Shown here: positions 8,447 through 17,734 of the stretch, piece by piece
Numbering within the stretch: position 1 is the first letter of the stretch
Layout: each line of letters starts with the position of its first letter
NCBI RefSeq assembly: GCF_900094735.1
Contig: NZ_FMBM01000001.1
Span: 62,001-126,000, forward strand
Source: Saliniramus fredricksonii
GTDB taxonomy: Bacteria; Pseudomonadota; Alphaproteobacteria; Rhizobiales; Beijerinckiaceae
DNA: 64,000 bases
Direction: 5' to 3'
Made by a program: the position numbers and the translations under genes
Notes under the pieces: model-generated
Seen by the model: only the letters and a program-made list of their open reading frames with translations
Database searches by the model: none
What the model was told of the DNA's origin: nothing

Positions 8447-9610
8447 TCAGCTGCGACCGGGATCGGCCTCGTGATGCTCGGCAATCGTCACCGGCGCGCC
8501 GTCACGCAGGCGCTGGACACCTTCGAGCACGACGCGATCACCGGGCGTGAGATCGCCGTTGACCAGCGCCCGCGTTTCGCCACGCTCCAGGATTTCGACA
8601 TCGACACGCTGCGCACGATCATCGACGACGCGCCACAGATAGGAACCGTCACGATCCCATTGCAGCGAAAGCAGCGGCACGGCAGTTTGGAGCGCGCCCT
8701 CGAAAACCGTCTCGACCAGGAAGGAGAGTCCGGGCCGCAGGCGATCGTCGCTGTTGTCGATGGCGGCGCGGATGGTCAGCGTGCGTACCTGCGGGTCGAT
8801 GCGTGAATCGATCTCGGCGATGACGCCTTCGAACCGCTCGACCCCGAAGGCGATGCTCGTCGCCTCCACCCGGGCACCGGGCTGCGCCTGCGCCGCGAAG
8901 CGCTCCGGCAGGGCATAGCGGATCAGGATCTCGGATCGATCATCAATATTGGCGACTTCGGTCGTCGCGGTGACGCGATCACCGATCGTGACCTTGGGGA
9001 TGCCCATATAGCCGTCGAAGGGCGCGCGCAGCGTGCGCCGGTCGAGATCAAGCTCGGCGCCGCGCAATTCGGCTTCCGCAGAAGCAACGCGGGCCCGTGC
9101 CTCCTCGACCTGCACGGTGGAAACGGCCTGGTTCTGCGAAAGGCGCTCGAAACGCCCGAGCTGGTCGCGGGCCTGTTGCAGGGCGATCCCGGCCTTCTCG
9201 ACGGCGATCGTCTCCTCGCGCGCATCAAGACGCAGAAGCGGCTGATCCTCCGCGACGCGGTCGCCGGTGGTGAAAAGCATCTCGGTGACAAGACCTGCCG
9301 TCGGCGCGAACAGCGAAACCGAGCGCAGGGCCTCCGCCGTGCCGACGGACTGCACCCGCCGGCTCGACACTTCCTCGCCGACGCTCGCCGTGATCACCTG
9401 CTGCGGCCCGCCCCCGCCACGCCCCGGCGGTCCGCCCCCGGGAGCCCCGCCGCGCGCTTCCTGCTGGTCATCGGCTTCAGGCAGGAGACCGGCCCGCTCG
9501 GCAAGAGGCCGCAGCGGCGCCGGAAAACTCGCCGGCGCAAGCCAGGCCCAGCTTGCGAAGGCCATCGCCAGCGCAGCACAGGCCGCGATCAACTGCTTCC
9601 AAATCGCCAT
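8447..9610 (-). CDS. RND efflux periplasmic adaptor (membrane fusion protein)
   Basis: A 387-residue HlyD/AcrA-type adaptor. Residues about 7-27 form a membrane anchor or signal (CAALAMAFASWAWLAP). A Gly/Pro-rich linker follows (about 52-70). Then come a barrel-sandwich half (SVSLFAPTAGLVTEMLF), a coiled-coil hairpin (about 130-185, GIALQQARDQLGRFERL), the second barrel half (TLRAPFDGYMGIPKVTIGDRV) and the membrane-proximal domain. It bridges the inner-membrane pump encoded 17 bases downstream to an outer-membrane channel. The first gene of its operon, it is preceded by a perfect palindrome at 9767-9780. Confidence 0.9.
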   Translation of the reverse strand: MAIWKQLIAACAALAMAFASWAWLAPASFPAPLRPLAERAGLLPEADDQQEARGGAPGGGPPGRGGGGPQQVITASVGEEVSSRRVQSVGTAEALRSVSLFAPTAGLVTEMLFTTGDRVAEDQPLLRLDAREETIAVEKAGIALQQARDQLGRFERLSQNQAVSTVQVEEARARVASAEAELRGAELDLDRRTLRAPFDGYMGIPKVTIGDRVTATTEVANIDDRSEILIRYALPERFAAQAQPGARVEATSIAFGVERFEGVIAEIDSRIDPQVRTLTIRAAIDNSDDRLRPGLSFLVETVFEGALQTAVPLLSLQWDRDGSYLWRVVDDRAQRVDVEILERGETRALVNGDLTPGDRVVLEGVQRLRDGAPVTIAEHHEADPGRS

Positions 9611-9766
9611 GCACGATCTCTGCCTTGCCCGATTCGCGAGAGCCGGATCGGAAAATCATCAAGCCGCCTTGACCACAGGACATCCGGGCCGATGAGGCGC
9701 TGCCTCGTCATACGCGCCTTATGTAACGCTGCGATACCGGCAAGACCAGAGCAGGCGATGCAAGCT

Positions 9767-9780
9767 GCGTTTGCAAACGC
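9767..9780. promoter_or_regulatory. Perfect palindrome upstream of the RND efflux operon
   Basis: GCGTTTGCAAACGC is a perfect 14-base palindrome 157 bases upstream of the adaptor start, in an otherwise empty 255-base gap (9611-9865) with a TTGACA two bases beyond it at 9782-9787. Such a site would suit a TetR- or LacI-type repressor, but no regulator gene is adjacent. A role in controlling the pump is inference. Confidence 0.3.
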
Positions 9781-9865
9781 GTTGACACGCCGCCTTCGCA
9801 AGGGACCAGGCCGAAGCCTCTCACGCAACATGCGCTCAAACGGGCAGGCGCCGGGCCGGTCGCCG

Positions 9866-10309
9866 TCAGCGAGGCGCATCCCCCTGGCGCACCACCAGCA
9901 CCGAACAATCGGCATGGCGCACGACCCGCGCCGCATTGGGACCCAGCAGATAATCCTCCAGCCCCAGCCGATGCGCGCTCATCACGATCAGATCCGCCTT
10001 CACGACCCCGGCATAATGCAGGATCTCCTTGTAGATCACGCCGTGGCCGACGATGTGCCGACGCGTGATCTCGTCCGGGAATTTCTCCTGCGCATAGGCG
10101 TGCAGCTGCTTGTCGGCCTCGGCCAGCGCGCCCTGCTCGAATCCCTTGGGAAAGAAGCTGCCGACGAGCGACATGCCGAAATCCGGAACGACCGTGATGA
10201 TATGCACCCGCGATTTGAAGGCGCGCGCATATTCCACCACGGTCCGCACGGCATCTTCCTCGTCTTCCGGGTGACCGAGATCGACCGCGAGAAGGATATC
10301 CTTGTACAT
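9866..10309 (-). CDS. Universal stress protein (UspA family)
   Basis: A 147-residue single-domain Usp. It starts MYKDILLAVDLG, the usual first strand with its ATP-contacting aspartate, and ends with the nucleotide-loop region LGPNAARVVRHADCSVLVVR, a slightly divergent form of the G-2X-G-9X-G motif. GAGGA precedes the ATG at 10309; the open frame extends upstream into the permease gene but has no reason to be used. It starts 22 bases after the TRAP permease stop, a common pairing (TeaD-like Usp proteins bind ATP and modulate TRAP transporters), so it probably tunes the importer. Confidence 0.88.
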   Translation of the reverse strand: MYKDILLAVDLGHPEDEEDAVRTVVEYARAFKSRVHIITVVPDFGMSLVGSFFPKGFEQGALAEADKQLHAYAQEKFPDEITRRHIVGHGVIYKEILHYAGVVKADLIVMSAHRLGLEDYLLGPNAARVVRHADCSVLVVRQGDAPR

Positions 10310-10331
10310 CAGTTCGTCCTCCGGTTCGCCC

Positions 10332-13070
10332 TCAGGCCGTGGCGGCCTCGCCGGCATCAGCCTGTGTCGCGTGCGCTTTCCTTGCCGCCTCCTTGCGTTT
10401 CAAACGGCGGTTCTGCAGCAGATAGACCAGCCCGAAGAGCCCGATGGCGGGAATGTAGAACCATTCGTCCATCGGCTGATCCGCTGCGGTCTCCACCGCC
10501 GTCAGAACCACCGGATTGTCGGGATCGTAGAAATCGACATTCTCCAGCGTGCGACCGGCGAAGCTGCGCGGGTCAAAGGGCTCTTCGAGCACGACGCGAT
10601 CCTCCTCGATCATGGCCGGCAGATCCGTCGCCTGACGATAGCGCATCTGCGGATCGTCGATGGCCGGCCCCAGATCGAAGGCCAACAGCTGCTCCTGCAT
10701 CGATCCGTCGCGGAAGGAGGGGCCTTCCACGCGCAGACGGATGACGGCGTCATCGGGCAGATCGCCGACCACTTCATAGAGCTGCGCCGGTTCGACCTCC
10801 TGCCAGGGCGGCACGACCTGATCCATGAAGAAGCCCGGTCGCAGCAACAGGAAGGTGACCAGCAAAAGCGCCGCCGTTTCCCACAGGCGGGATTTCACCA
10901 GGAAGAAGCCCTGCGTCGCGGCGGCGAAGACCAGCATGGCGAGCGTGGCCTTGATGAAGATCCAGATTCCGCCGATCCAGTCGACGCCGATCAGGAGAAG
11001 ATCGGTGTTGAAGACGAAGATGAAGGGCAAAAGCACCGTGCGCAGGCTGTAGAAGAAGGCGGTGAAGCCGGTCTTCAGCGGGTCGCCGCGCGACACCGCC
11101 GCTGCGGCAAAGGAGGCGAGCCCCACAGGGGGCGTCACATCCGCCATGATTCCGAAATAGAAGACAAAGAGATGCGCGGCGATCAGCGGGATCAGGATCC
11201 CGTTGGCCTGGCCGAGCTCGACGATGATCGGCGCCATCAGCGTGGCGACGACGATGTAGTTCGCCGTGGTGGGCAGGCCCATGCCGAGGATCAGGCTGAT
11301 CAGCGCGGTGAAGACCAGGATCAGGAAGATGTTGCCGCCCGAGAGCGTCTCCACCACCTCGCCCATGACCTGGCCGAGCCCGGTCAGCGTCACCGTGCCG
11401 ACAACGATGCCGGCCGCGGCGACGGCGCAGGCAATGCCGATCATGTTGCGCGCGCCGCCGATCAGGCCCTGGACCAGTTCGTCGAAACCGACCCGCGCCT
11501 GCGCGCTGATCTCGCCGGAATGCAGACCCCGGAACAGCGCCTTGATCGGGCGCTGGGTGAGCAGGATCAGGATCAGGATCGCAACCGCATAAAAGGCCGA
11601 AAGACCCGGCGAAAGCTGCTCGATCATGATGAACCAGACCAGCACCACGATCGGCAGGATGTAATGCAGCCCCGTCACCGCGACTTCGCTGGCGATGGGC
11701 AGCCTCACCACCGGCGCGTTGGGATCGTCGATCTCGAGATCGGGCTTCGTCGCGGCGAGCCAGAGCATGGCGAGATAGGCGAACGCCATCAGGACGAGCA
11801 CCACCGGCGCCGAGATACCGGGTATCGCCGTCTGCACGAAACGGATGCCGAAATAGACCACGCCGGCGAGAATCACGATCGAGGAAACCACGATACCCAT
11901 GCGCAGCAATGCGACCTGGAAGCTGCGGATCACCGGCTTGGGCAGGGTCTGCATGTCCGCCTTCACCGCCTCGAGATGCACGAGGTAGAGAAGCGCGATG
12001 TAGGAGATCACCGCCGGCAGGAAGGCGTGCCGGATCACGTCCGTATAGGGGATGCCGACATATTCCACCATCAGGAAGGCGGCAGCGCCCATGACCGGCG
12101 GCATGATCTGGCCGTTGACCGAGGAAGCGACCTCGACCGAACCGGCTTTTTCGGAGGTGAAGCCGACGCGCTTCATCAACGGGATGGTGAAGGTGCCCGT
12201 GGTCACGACATTGGCGATCGACGAACCCGAGATCACGCCCGTCATCATCGAGGCGAGCACCGCCGCCTTGGCCGGCCCGCCACGCAGATGGCCGAGCAGG
12301 GCGAAGGCGAGCTTGATGAAATAGTTGCCCGCCCCCGCTTTCTCGAGCAGGGAACCGAACAGGACGAAGAGGAAGACGAAGGCGGAGGAGACGCCGAGAC
12401 CGACGCCGAAGACACCGCCCGGCGAGAGCCAGAACTGGTCCATCGCTCGCTGGAACGAGGCGCCGCGCCATTGGATCAATTCCGGAATCCACGAAGACGA
12501 ACCGAAGAAGACATAGGTCATGAAGACGATGCCGACGATCATCAAAGGCGGACCGAGCGCCCGACGCGTGGCTTCGAGCAGGACGAGCAGGCCGATCCCC
12601 GCCGCAACGAGATCCTGTGTGATCGGCAGGCCCGGGCGGCGCGACAACTCGCGATAGTTGAAATAGATGTACAACGCCGCGCCGGCGGCGACGATGGCGA
12701 GGATCCAGTCGATCAGCGGCACCCGGTCGCGGTCGCTCGAAGCGAAGGCGGGATAGGCGAGAAAGGCAAGAAACAGTGCAAAGGCAAGGTGGATGGACCG
12801 GATTTCGGCGGAATTCAGCGTGAACTGAACCCCGGTCCATGTGGACAGCGTGAAAGGCAACGGCGAAGCGATATAGAGCTGGAACAGCGACCAGGCCAGC
12901 GCGACGCCGGCAATCACATAGGCCGTGAAGCCCTGCGGTGCCCGCGCGCCGCTGTCGTTCGAGGCGACGAGATCCTGCAGATCCTTGTCATTCAGGCCTG
13001 AACCGACCTGCGCGGGTTGATCCTGCCCGGTCGCGCCACCGGCAGCCTGCCCCTGAGCCCCGTTGCTCAT
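10332..13070 (-). CDS. TRAP transporter fused permease (DctQM, TAXI type)
   Basis: A 912-residue polytopic protein combining the small (4TM) and large (12TM) TRAP membrane subunits. The DctM part is recognised by ATMTGVISGSSIANVVTTGTF-like sequence (split here: MTGVISGSSIANV, then MPPVMGAAAFLMVEY), by LGMGLPTTANYIVVATLMAP, and by MADVTPPVGLASFAAAAVSRGDP. The C-terminus holds a soluble domain of about 120 residues (from the PGFFMDQVVPPW region), as in other TAXI-type fused permeases. With the TAXI binding protein encoded upstream it forms a sodium-dependent secondary importer, probably for an organic acid or amino acid. The chosen start (MSNGAQ) follows GAGGGGAATTTCGGC; a longer frame lacks a ribosome site. 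Confidence 0.9.
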   Translation of the reverse strand: MSNGAQGQAAGGATGQDQPAQVGSGLNDKDLQDLVASNDSGARAPQGFTAYVIAGVALAWSLFQLYIASPLPFTLSTWTGVQFTLNSAEIRSIHLAFALFLAFLAYPAFASSDRDRVPLIDWILAIVAAGAALYIYFNYRELSRRPGLPITQDLVAAGIGLLVLLEATRRALGPPLMIVGIVFMTYVFFGSSSWIPELIQWRGASFQRAMDQFWLSPGGVFGVGLGVSSAFVFLFVLFGSLLEKAGAGNYFIKLAFALLGHLRGGPAKAAVLASMMTGVISGSSIANVVTTGTFTIPLMKRVGFTSEKAGSVEVASSVNGQIMPPVMGAAAFLMVEYVGIPYTDVIRHAFLPAVISYIALLYLVHLEAVKADMQTLPKPVIRSFQVALLRMGIVVSSIVILAGVVYFGIRFVQTAIPGISAPVVLVLMAFAYLAMLWLAATKPDLEIDDPNAPVVRLPIASEVAVTGLHYILPIVVLVWFIMIEQLSPGLSAFYAVAILILILLTQRPIKALFRGLHSGEISAQARVGFDELVQGLIGGARNMIGIACAVAAAGIVVGTVTLTGLGQVMGEVVETLSGGNIFLILVFTALISLILGMGLPTTANYIVVATLMAPIIVELGQANGILIPLIAAHLFVFYFGIMADVTPPVGLASFAAAAVSRGDPLKTGFTAFFYSLRTVLLPFIFVFNTDLLLIGVDWIGGIWIFIKATLAMLVFAAATQGFFLVKSRLWETAALLLVTFLLLRPGFFMDQVVPPWQEVEPAQLYEVVGDLPDDAVIRLRVEGPSFRDGSMQEQLLAFDLGPAIDDPQMRYRQATDLPAMIEEDRVVLEEPFDPRSFAGRTLENVDFYDPDNPVVLTAVETAADQPMDEWFYIPAIGLFGLVYLLQNRRLKRKEAARKAHATQADAGEAATA

Positions 13071-13207
13071 GCCGAAATTCCCCTCACCTCTCGTTGCGGA
13101 CGCCGCCACGGAGCCCGCATTCCCCCGAATGATTATTCTGCTGTCGGATTATACGAATGACATGTGCCATTCACACGGGAAAAAGCGTGCATGAAAAGGT
13201 TTCGCAC

Positions 13208-13254
13208 TGAAAACCGGCGCTGGCCGGAACCGGGGCGGCGCGCACGCCGCCCCG
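13208..13254 (-). terminator. Tandem hairpins between TAXI binding protein and TRAP permease genes
   Basis: On the minus strand a 10-bp GC-rich stem (13231-13240 with 13245-13254) is followed by a second 5-bp stem (13214-13218 with 13223-13227) and then TTTT (the A run 13210-13213). It lies 56 bases past the binding-protein stop and 138 before the permease. It probably acts as a partial terminator that keeps binding-protein mRNA in excess over permease mRNA. Confidence 0.5.
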
Positions 13255-13309
13255 TTTGTCACAATCGCGGACGCGGCAAACGCCCCGCCTGCTGCCGATC
13301 GATACCTGA

Positions 13310-14299
13310 TCAGTCGATCAGGCCCTGCTCGCGGAAATAACGCTCGGCGCCCGGATGCATCGGCGCGGACATGCCCTGCGTGGCCATGCTCTCGGCGTCG
13401 AGATTGGCGAAGGCCGGATGCAACGAACGGAAATCGTCGAGATTGTCGAAGACCGACGCGACGAGCGTGTAGACCACGTCGTCATCGACATCGGCCGAGC
13501 TGACGAAGGTTGCGCCGACACCGAAGGTCTGCACGTCTTCATCCGTGCCGCGATACATGCCGGCGGGGATCGTCGCCGGGAAGTAGAACGGAATCTCGTC
13601 CACCAGCGCCATCAGCTCGTCGTCATCGGCATTGACGATGCGAACGTCACAGGTCGAGGTGACTTCCTGAATCGCGCCGGAGGGGTGGCCCACGGTGAAG
13701 ACGAAGGCGTCGATGTTGTTGTCGCACAGGGCTTGCCCCATTTCGGCCGGTGCGAGTTCCGATGCGAGCGCGAAATCGTCCGTGCTCCAGCCCTTGTGCT
13801 CCATCACGACTTCCATCAGCGCACGCTGGCCGGAACCGGGATTGCCGATATTGACGCGGTTGCCGAGCAGGTCGTCGAATTCATTGATATCGCTGTCGGC
13901 ACGCGCCACGATCGTGGCGGGCTCCGGATGCAGCGAGAAGACCGCGCGCAGGTCCTCATGCGCACCACCTTCTTCGAATTGCGCCTCACCATTGAAGGCA
14001 TTGTACTGGACGTCCGACTGGGCGACACCGAATTCGAGATCCCCGCCACGAATGGCGTTGATGTTGAAGACCGAGCCACCAGTGGATTCCACCGAGCAGC
14101 GGATGCCATGCTCGCTGCGGGTCTGGTTCATCAGGCGGCAGATCGCGCCGCCGGCCGGGTAATACACGCCGGTCACAGCGCCGGTGCCGATCGAAATGAA
14201 TTGCTGCTGGGCGAGCGCGCCGGAAGGCGCTGCACCGAGGGCCAGGGTGAGGCCGGCTGCAGCGACACCGAACTTGAGTGTGGATTTCAAGGACAACAT
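13310..14299 (-). CDS. TAXI family TRAP transporter solute-binding protein
   Basis: A 329-residue periplasmic binding protein. A Sec signal peptide ends near ALA at residue 30. The mature protein opens with QQQFISIGTGAVTGVYYPAGGAICRLMN, matching the TAXI family (TRAP-associated extracytoplasmic immunogenic). GGSVFNINAIRGGDLEFGVAQSD and NIGNPGSGQRA are further family landmarks. AGGAAATAAAA precedes the ATG at 14299, which decides the start; the frame continues upstream without coding character. It feeds the fused permease encoded next in the same direction. The ligand is unknown; characterised TAXI proteins include binders of glutamate and 2-oxoglutarate-like acids. Confidence 0.9.
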   Translation of the reverse strand: MLSLKSTLKFGVAAAGLTLALGAAPSGALAQQQFISIGTGAVTGVYYPAGGAICRLMNQTRSEHGIRCSVESTGGSVFNINAIRGGDLEFGVAQSDVQYNAFNGEAQFEEGGAHEDLRAVFSLHPEPATIVARADSDINEFDDLLGNRVNIGNPGSGQRALMEVVMEHKGWSTDDFALASELAPAEMGQALCDNNIDAFVFTVGHPSGAIQEVTSTCDVRIVNADDDELMALVDEIPFYFPATIPAGMYRGTDEDVQTFGVGATFVSSADVDDDVVYTLVASVFDNLDDFRSLHPAFANLDAESMATQGMSAPMHPGAERYFREQGLID

Positions 14300-14758
14300 T
14301 TTTATTTCCTCCACGTTGATTTCATCTGGCGGCAGGCACGAGCACACCGCCGGGGCGCCGGCGACGCGGGAAATCCCGCCTGTTGGCAAGCGCCTCAGGT
14401 TGCGACTTTGGCGCGTGGAAGGCTTCTTGTCCAGCCTTGTGAATGTCGCGCCCAGGATGCATTCAATATATTTTAAGTTGTGTTTTATGCAATAAAACAT
14501 CGGAGATTCTTCACATCCACTCAACTCCCAAGAAATCTTTGACGGCAATACAGATAATATTTGAAATAAATAATCATTTATATTCCACATTAAAAAGCAA
14601 AATTGCGCGAATAAGTGGAATCTTAATGTTTTGGCCGTTGAATCGCAACCGTCAAGTTGCCGTTGCAGCGGCATCGGCACGTTCTGAATCGGCTGCTTCC
14701 GATGCGGCCACGCAAAACAAGCAGCAATACGATCGTATTCACGTAGAGGAGCTTTCAC
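14300..14758. promoter_or_regulatory. AT-rich divergent control region, TAXI/TRAP and rhodanese
   Basis: A 459-base gap without a gene. About 14455-14640 is markedly AT-rich against the GC-rich background. It contains a perfect palindrome GTTTTAT-GCA-ATAAAAC (14482-14498) and an inverted repeat ATTCCAC-N26-GTGGAAT (14582-14621). Both could control the two divergent genes. No convincing -35/-10 pair could be fixed. A weak sigma-54-like match at 14632-14647 on the plus strand is noted but not called. Confidence 0.4.
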
Positions 14759-15187
14759 ATGCAGCAAATCATCAAGACCACGCTGGGCGTCTGCTTTGCC
14801 GCCGGCCTCGCTTTCTCGGCCCATGCCGGAGAAGCTCCGATGGAAATTTCCGGCGCCACCACGGTCGATGCCGAAGGCGTCATCACCCTGATCGAATCCA
14901 CCCCGGACCTCGTCATCCTCGATAACCGTTCGGTGGCCGATTACGATGCGGGCCATATCGAAGGTGCCATCCGCCTGATCGATACCGACATCACCGGCGC
15001 CGCTGATCTCGCCGCCCACGTCCCGGCAATGGATAGCCCGGTCCTGTTCTACTGCAACGGCCTGAGTTGCGGGCGCGCGGCCAATGCCGCCGAGATGGCG
15101 GTCGATTACGGCTACACCAATGTCAGCTATTACGCGCTCGGCATGACCGAATGGCGCGATCTCGGCCTGCCGCTGGTGACGAACTGA
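14759..15187 (+). CDS. Periplasmic single-domain rhodanese-like protein
   Basis: A 142-residue exported protein. Residues 1-23 form a signal peptide (cleavage near AHA). The rhodanese fold follows, with DNRSVADYDAGHIEGAI as the substrate-entry strand and the active loop FYCNGLSCGRA, where Cys99 is the expected sulfur-accepting residue and Cys104 a second cysteine. GAGGAG lies ahead of the ATG. It should handle sulfane sulfur in the periplasm (thiosulfate or persulfide transfer). A strong terminator follows, so it is transcribed alone, divergently from the TAXI/TRAP genes. A functional tie to the sulfite dehydrogenase is possible but unproven. Confidence 0.85.
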   Translation: MQQIIKTTLGVCFAAGLAFSAHAGEAPMEISGATTVDAEGVITLIESTPDLVILDNRSVADYDAGHIEGAIRLIDTDITGAADLAAHVPAMDSPVLFYCNGLSCGRAANAAEMAVDYGYTNVSYYALGMTEWRDLGLPLVTN

Positions 15188-15205
15188 GCATCACGATGCG
15201 ATGAC

Positions 15206-15236
15206 GGCCCGCCGGCCATGACGGCGGGCCCCTTTT
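15206..15236 (+). terminator. Rho-independent terminator after the rhodanese gene
   Basis: A 9-bp perfect GC stem (15206-15214 with 15222-15230, seven-base loop) is followed by CCTTTT. It lies 18 bases past the rhodanese stop and separates it from the chemoreceptor gene. Confidence 0.8.
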
Positions 15237-15265
15237 GCGTGTTCCCTTGAACGGAGTCTCCCAGC

Positions 15266-17140
15266 ATGTCTTCGCGCCGGCTTTTCAGGCAAGGTATGTT
15301 CGCGCGCATGCTGTCCGACCATGGACGGCTGCTCTCCATCCTCGTCATCGGCGCGCTGCTCAACGGCATTGCGGCGCTCGCTGTGATGCAATATGTGACG
15401 GATCGCTACGAGAGCGCCGTCAGCGCGGCCAATGCCGAACAGATCGGGGCGCTCTTCAACCGCTATGTCGATGATGCGGTCTGGACCGAGCACGCGGCCA
15501 CGCTCGAGTCGCTGGCCGCCGAGATCGCCCAGGAACAGAGCCTTCGCGAAGGCGTGAGTGGTGGTGACGGCACAGCGCTGGCCGCGACCCTGCCGCAGAT
15601 GCTGCGCCGCGATGCGGTGACCTCCGGGGCCGTGGCCATACGCGGCCTCGCAACCCTCGACGCCGATCTCACGGCTTTGGCCACGCATGACGCAGCCGGC
15701 GAGACCGGGATCCCGTCAGCATTGATGACGAAACTCGCCGAGCGCGAAGGCGCGGCGCGTCTGGCCCGGATCGCGCATATCTGGTCTGATGACGGTGAAC
15801 CGCGCATGAGTGTGGTCGCACCCGTGGGCGGTCTGCGTCTGGCCGGCTACCTCGTCATCCATGCCGACCCGCTTCATGCCCTCGCCGAGGCCGATCGGCG
15901 CATGGGCATGGCGATCACCTTTGAAAATCGCGAGACCGGCGCGGTTCTGGCCCGCCCGGAGAATCTCGCCATGCCGACCGACGCCGCGGCCGACAGCGCG
16001 ATCATCGAGATCCGCGCCCCCGATGGCAATCCGCTCTTCGCCGCCCGGACGACCTGGGATGTCAGCAGCACGGCGCAGACCATGGCGCAGACGCGCAGCC
16101 TTTCCTTCACGCTGCTTGTCGGCGCGGTGCTCATGATCGGCGCCGGCATGATCGGGCTCGTCTTCCGCCTCATCCGCCGCATAGCCCGCAAGGAGGCGGC
16201 AGCCGCCGAGCAGGCGGCCCAGGCGGCCATGCGCGAGGACGAGGCGCGGCGGGAGGCGCAGGCGCAGATCCAGGCGCGCGCCGAGGAGGAGCGCCGCGAC
16301 ACGATGCTGCGCCTCGCCGATTCCCTGGAGAGCTCGGTTGCAGCGATCGTCCAGTCCCTGAGCGGCGCCGCAACGCAGATCGAGAGCAATGCCGATGGCA
16401 TGGTCGCCCTTTCGGGCCGCACCGCTGCGCGCGGGAGCGAAGCCGGCGAGGCATCGCAACGGGCCGGCGCCGACGTCAATGCCGTCGCCTCCGCCACCGA
16501 GGAGCTCAGCGCCTCCATCAGCGAGATCGGCGAGCAGGTCTCGCAGGCCGCCGAGATCGCGGGCAGCGCCGTCGAGGAAGCCGGCAGCGTCTCCGGCAAG
16601 GTCGAGGCTCTCGGCGAAGCCACCAGCCGCATCGGCGAGGTTGTCGGATTGATCAACGAGATCGCCGCCCAGACCAATCTGCTCGCCCTCAATGCCACCA
16701 TCGAGGCCGCGCGCGCCGGCGAAGCCGGCAAGGGGTTTGCCGTAGTGGCGCAGGAGGTGAAGAATCTCGCGTCCCAGACCGCGAAGGCGACGGAGGACAT
16801 CAGCGCACAGATTGCCTCGGTGCAAGGCGCTTCCGTCGATGTCGTGGATGCCATACAGGGCATCACGAAAACCATCCGCGAGATCTCGGGGATCTCGACG
16901 ACCGTCTCCGCCGCCGTCGAGCAGCAGCGCGCCGCAACCTCCGAAATCGCCCGCTCGGTATCGACGGCAGCAACCGGTGCGCAGAGCATTTCCGCGAGCG
17001 TCGCCGAGGTGACCCAGGCGGCCGGTGAGACCAATGCCAAGGCCGATGAATTGCGCGCGGCCTCGGGCGAACTCACCAGCCAGGCTGAGCGTCTGCGCAA
17101 TGAGATGCATGCCTTCCTCGGCCATTTGCGGGCCGCATGA
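15266..17140 (+). CDS. Methyl-accepting chemotaxis protein
   Basis: A 624-residue transmembrane chemoreceptor. Membrane helices lie near residues 23-43 and 273-298, flanking a periplasmic ligand domain of about 230 residues that I do not recognise. After the second helix comes a charged, Ala/Glu/Arg-rich coiled coil (about 305-350) where a HAMP domain would be expected but is not evident. The methylation and signalling region follows, with the hairpin tip [20 protein letters not shown] and [15 protein letters not shown]. There is no C-terminal NWETF-type pentapeptide. GGAG precedes the ATG. It talks to CheA/CheW, encoded elsewhere, and fits with the flagellar genes at 42-45 kb. Confidence 0.9.
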   Translation: MSSRRLFRQGMFARMLSDHGRLLSILVIGALLNGIAALAVMQYVTDRYESAVSAANAEQIGALFNRYVDDAVWTEHAATLESLAAEIAQEQSLREGVSGGDGTALAATLPQMLRRDAVTSGAVAIRGLATLDADLTALATHDAAGETGIPSALMTKLAEREGAARLARIAHIWSDDGEPRMSVVAPVGGLRLAGYLVIHADPLHALAEADRRMGMAITFENRETGAVLARPENLAMPTDAAADSAIIEIRAPDGNPLFAARTTWDVSSTAQTMAQTRSLSFTLLVGAVLMIGAGMIGLVFRLIRRIARKEAAAAEQAAQAAMREDEARREAQAQIQARAEEERRDTMLRLADSLESSVAAIVQSLSGAATQIESNADGMVALSGRTAARGSEAGEASQRAGADVNAVASATEELSASISEIGEQVSQAAEIAGSAVEEAGSVSGKVEALGEATSRIGEVVGLINEIAAQTNLLALNATIEAARAGEAGKGFAVVAQEVKNLASQTAKATEDISAQIASVQGASVDVVDAIQGITKTIREISGISTTVSAAVEQQRAATSEIARSVSTAATGAQSISASVAEVTQAAGETNAKADELRAASGELTSQAERLRNEMHAFLGHLRAA

Positions 17141-17221
17141 CCAGCACCGGTCCGCAGGCCGATCCGCGCATGGACAAGCTTCCGGTCGAAAAATGGCCCG
17201 AAGCTTGCTTTCATCGACGCC

Positions 17222-17734
17222 ATGGCACACCATATGAAAGGTATGATCGATTCTTCGCGCACACCTGCTTCCGGTTCCGCCATGTCCTTCGTGCGTCTGC
17301 TCAAATCTGCGGCGATCTTCTTCGGCTTCCGGTCCGCCCGGCAGGGGCCCTGGCCCGACCCGGCGCATCTGGGCGCAACCACGCTGCTGGTTCACGTGGC
17401 GCGGGTCGACGGGCGCTTCAGCGATGCAGAGCGCCGGCGGCTGGAAGCGGCGGCACACGCGCATTTCTGCCGATCGGCGCGTGAGGCGACGCATCTTGTC
17501 AGGCACGCACAAGCCCTTGATGATGAAATCAATGACGTATCGGAAATCCTCGAGATGATCGGTCGCGGTGAAGATGATCGCCGCCGCGCCCTGACGCTGG
17601 CCTTCGCCGTCGCCTCTGCGGACGGGGCGATACGCGAGATCGAGGAAAATCTCGTCTGGCGTGTCGGGCGCCTGCTCGGCTTCGACGACGACGCCATCAC
17701 CGCCATCAGGGAGACGCAGACGGCTCAGCCATGA
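17222..17734 (+). CDS. TerB-like domain protein
   Basis: A 170-residue protein whose residues about 45-165 form a TerB-like helical domain. The acidic metal-binding pattern appears twice, as LVHVARVDGRFSDAERRRLE and AFAVASADGAIREIEENLVW. TerB-type proteins bind divalent metals and are linked to tellurite and envelope stress; the precise job is unknown. The start is uncertain. ATGs at 17222, 17234, 17243 and 17282 are possible and none has a clear ribosome site; the last would give a 150-residue protein starting MSFVRLLK. It overlaps the amidotransferase gene by four bases, so they are coupled. Confidence 0.75.
   Translation: MAHHMKGMIDSSRTPASGSAMSFVRLLKSAAIFFGFRSARQGPWPDPAHLGATTLLVHVARVDGRFSDAERRRLEAAAHAHFCRSAREATHLVRHAQALDDEINDVSEILEMIGRGEDDRRRALTLAFAVASADGAIREIEENLVWRVGRLLGFDDDAITAIRETQTAQP

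Noticed and set aside
10302-13001. 899-codon open frame on the plus strand across the TRAP permease gene
   Set aside because: It is antisense to a clear transporter gene and its composition is the Asp/His/Arg/Gln-rich type caused by high GC3 on the opposite strand.
14632-14647. Sigma-54-like TGGCCGTTGAATCGCA upstream of the rhodanese gene
   Set aside because: Spacing fits, but the -12 half reads TCGC and the -24 half lacks the usual TGGCAC, so the match is too weak to call.
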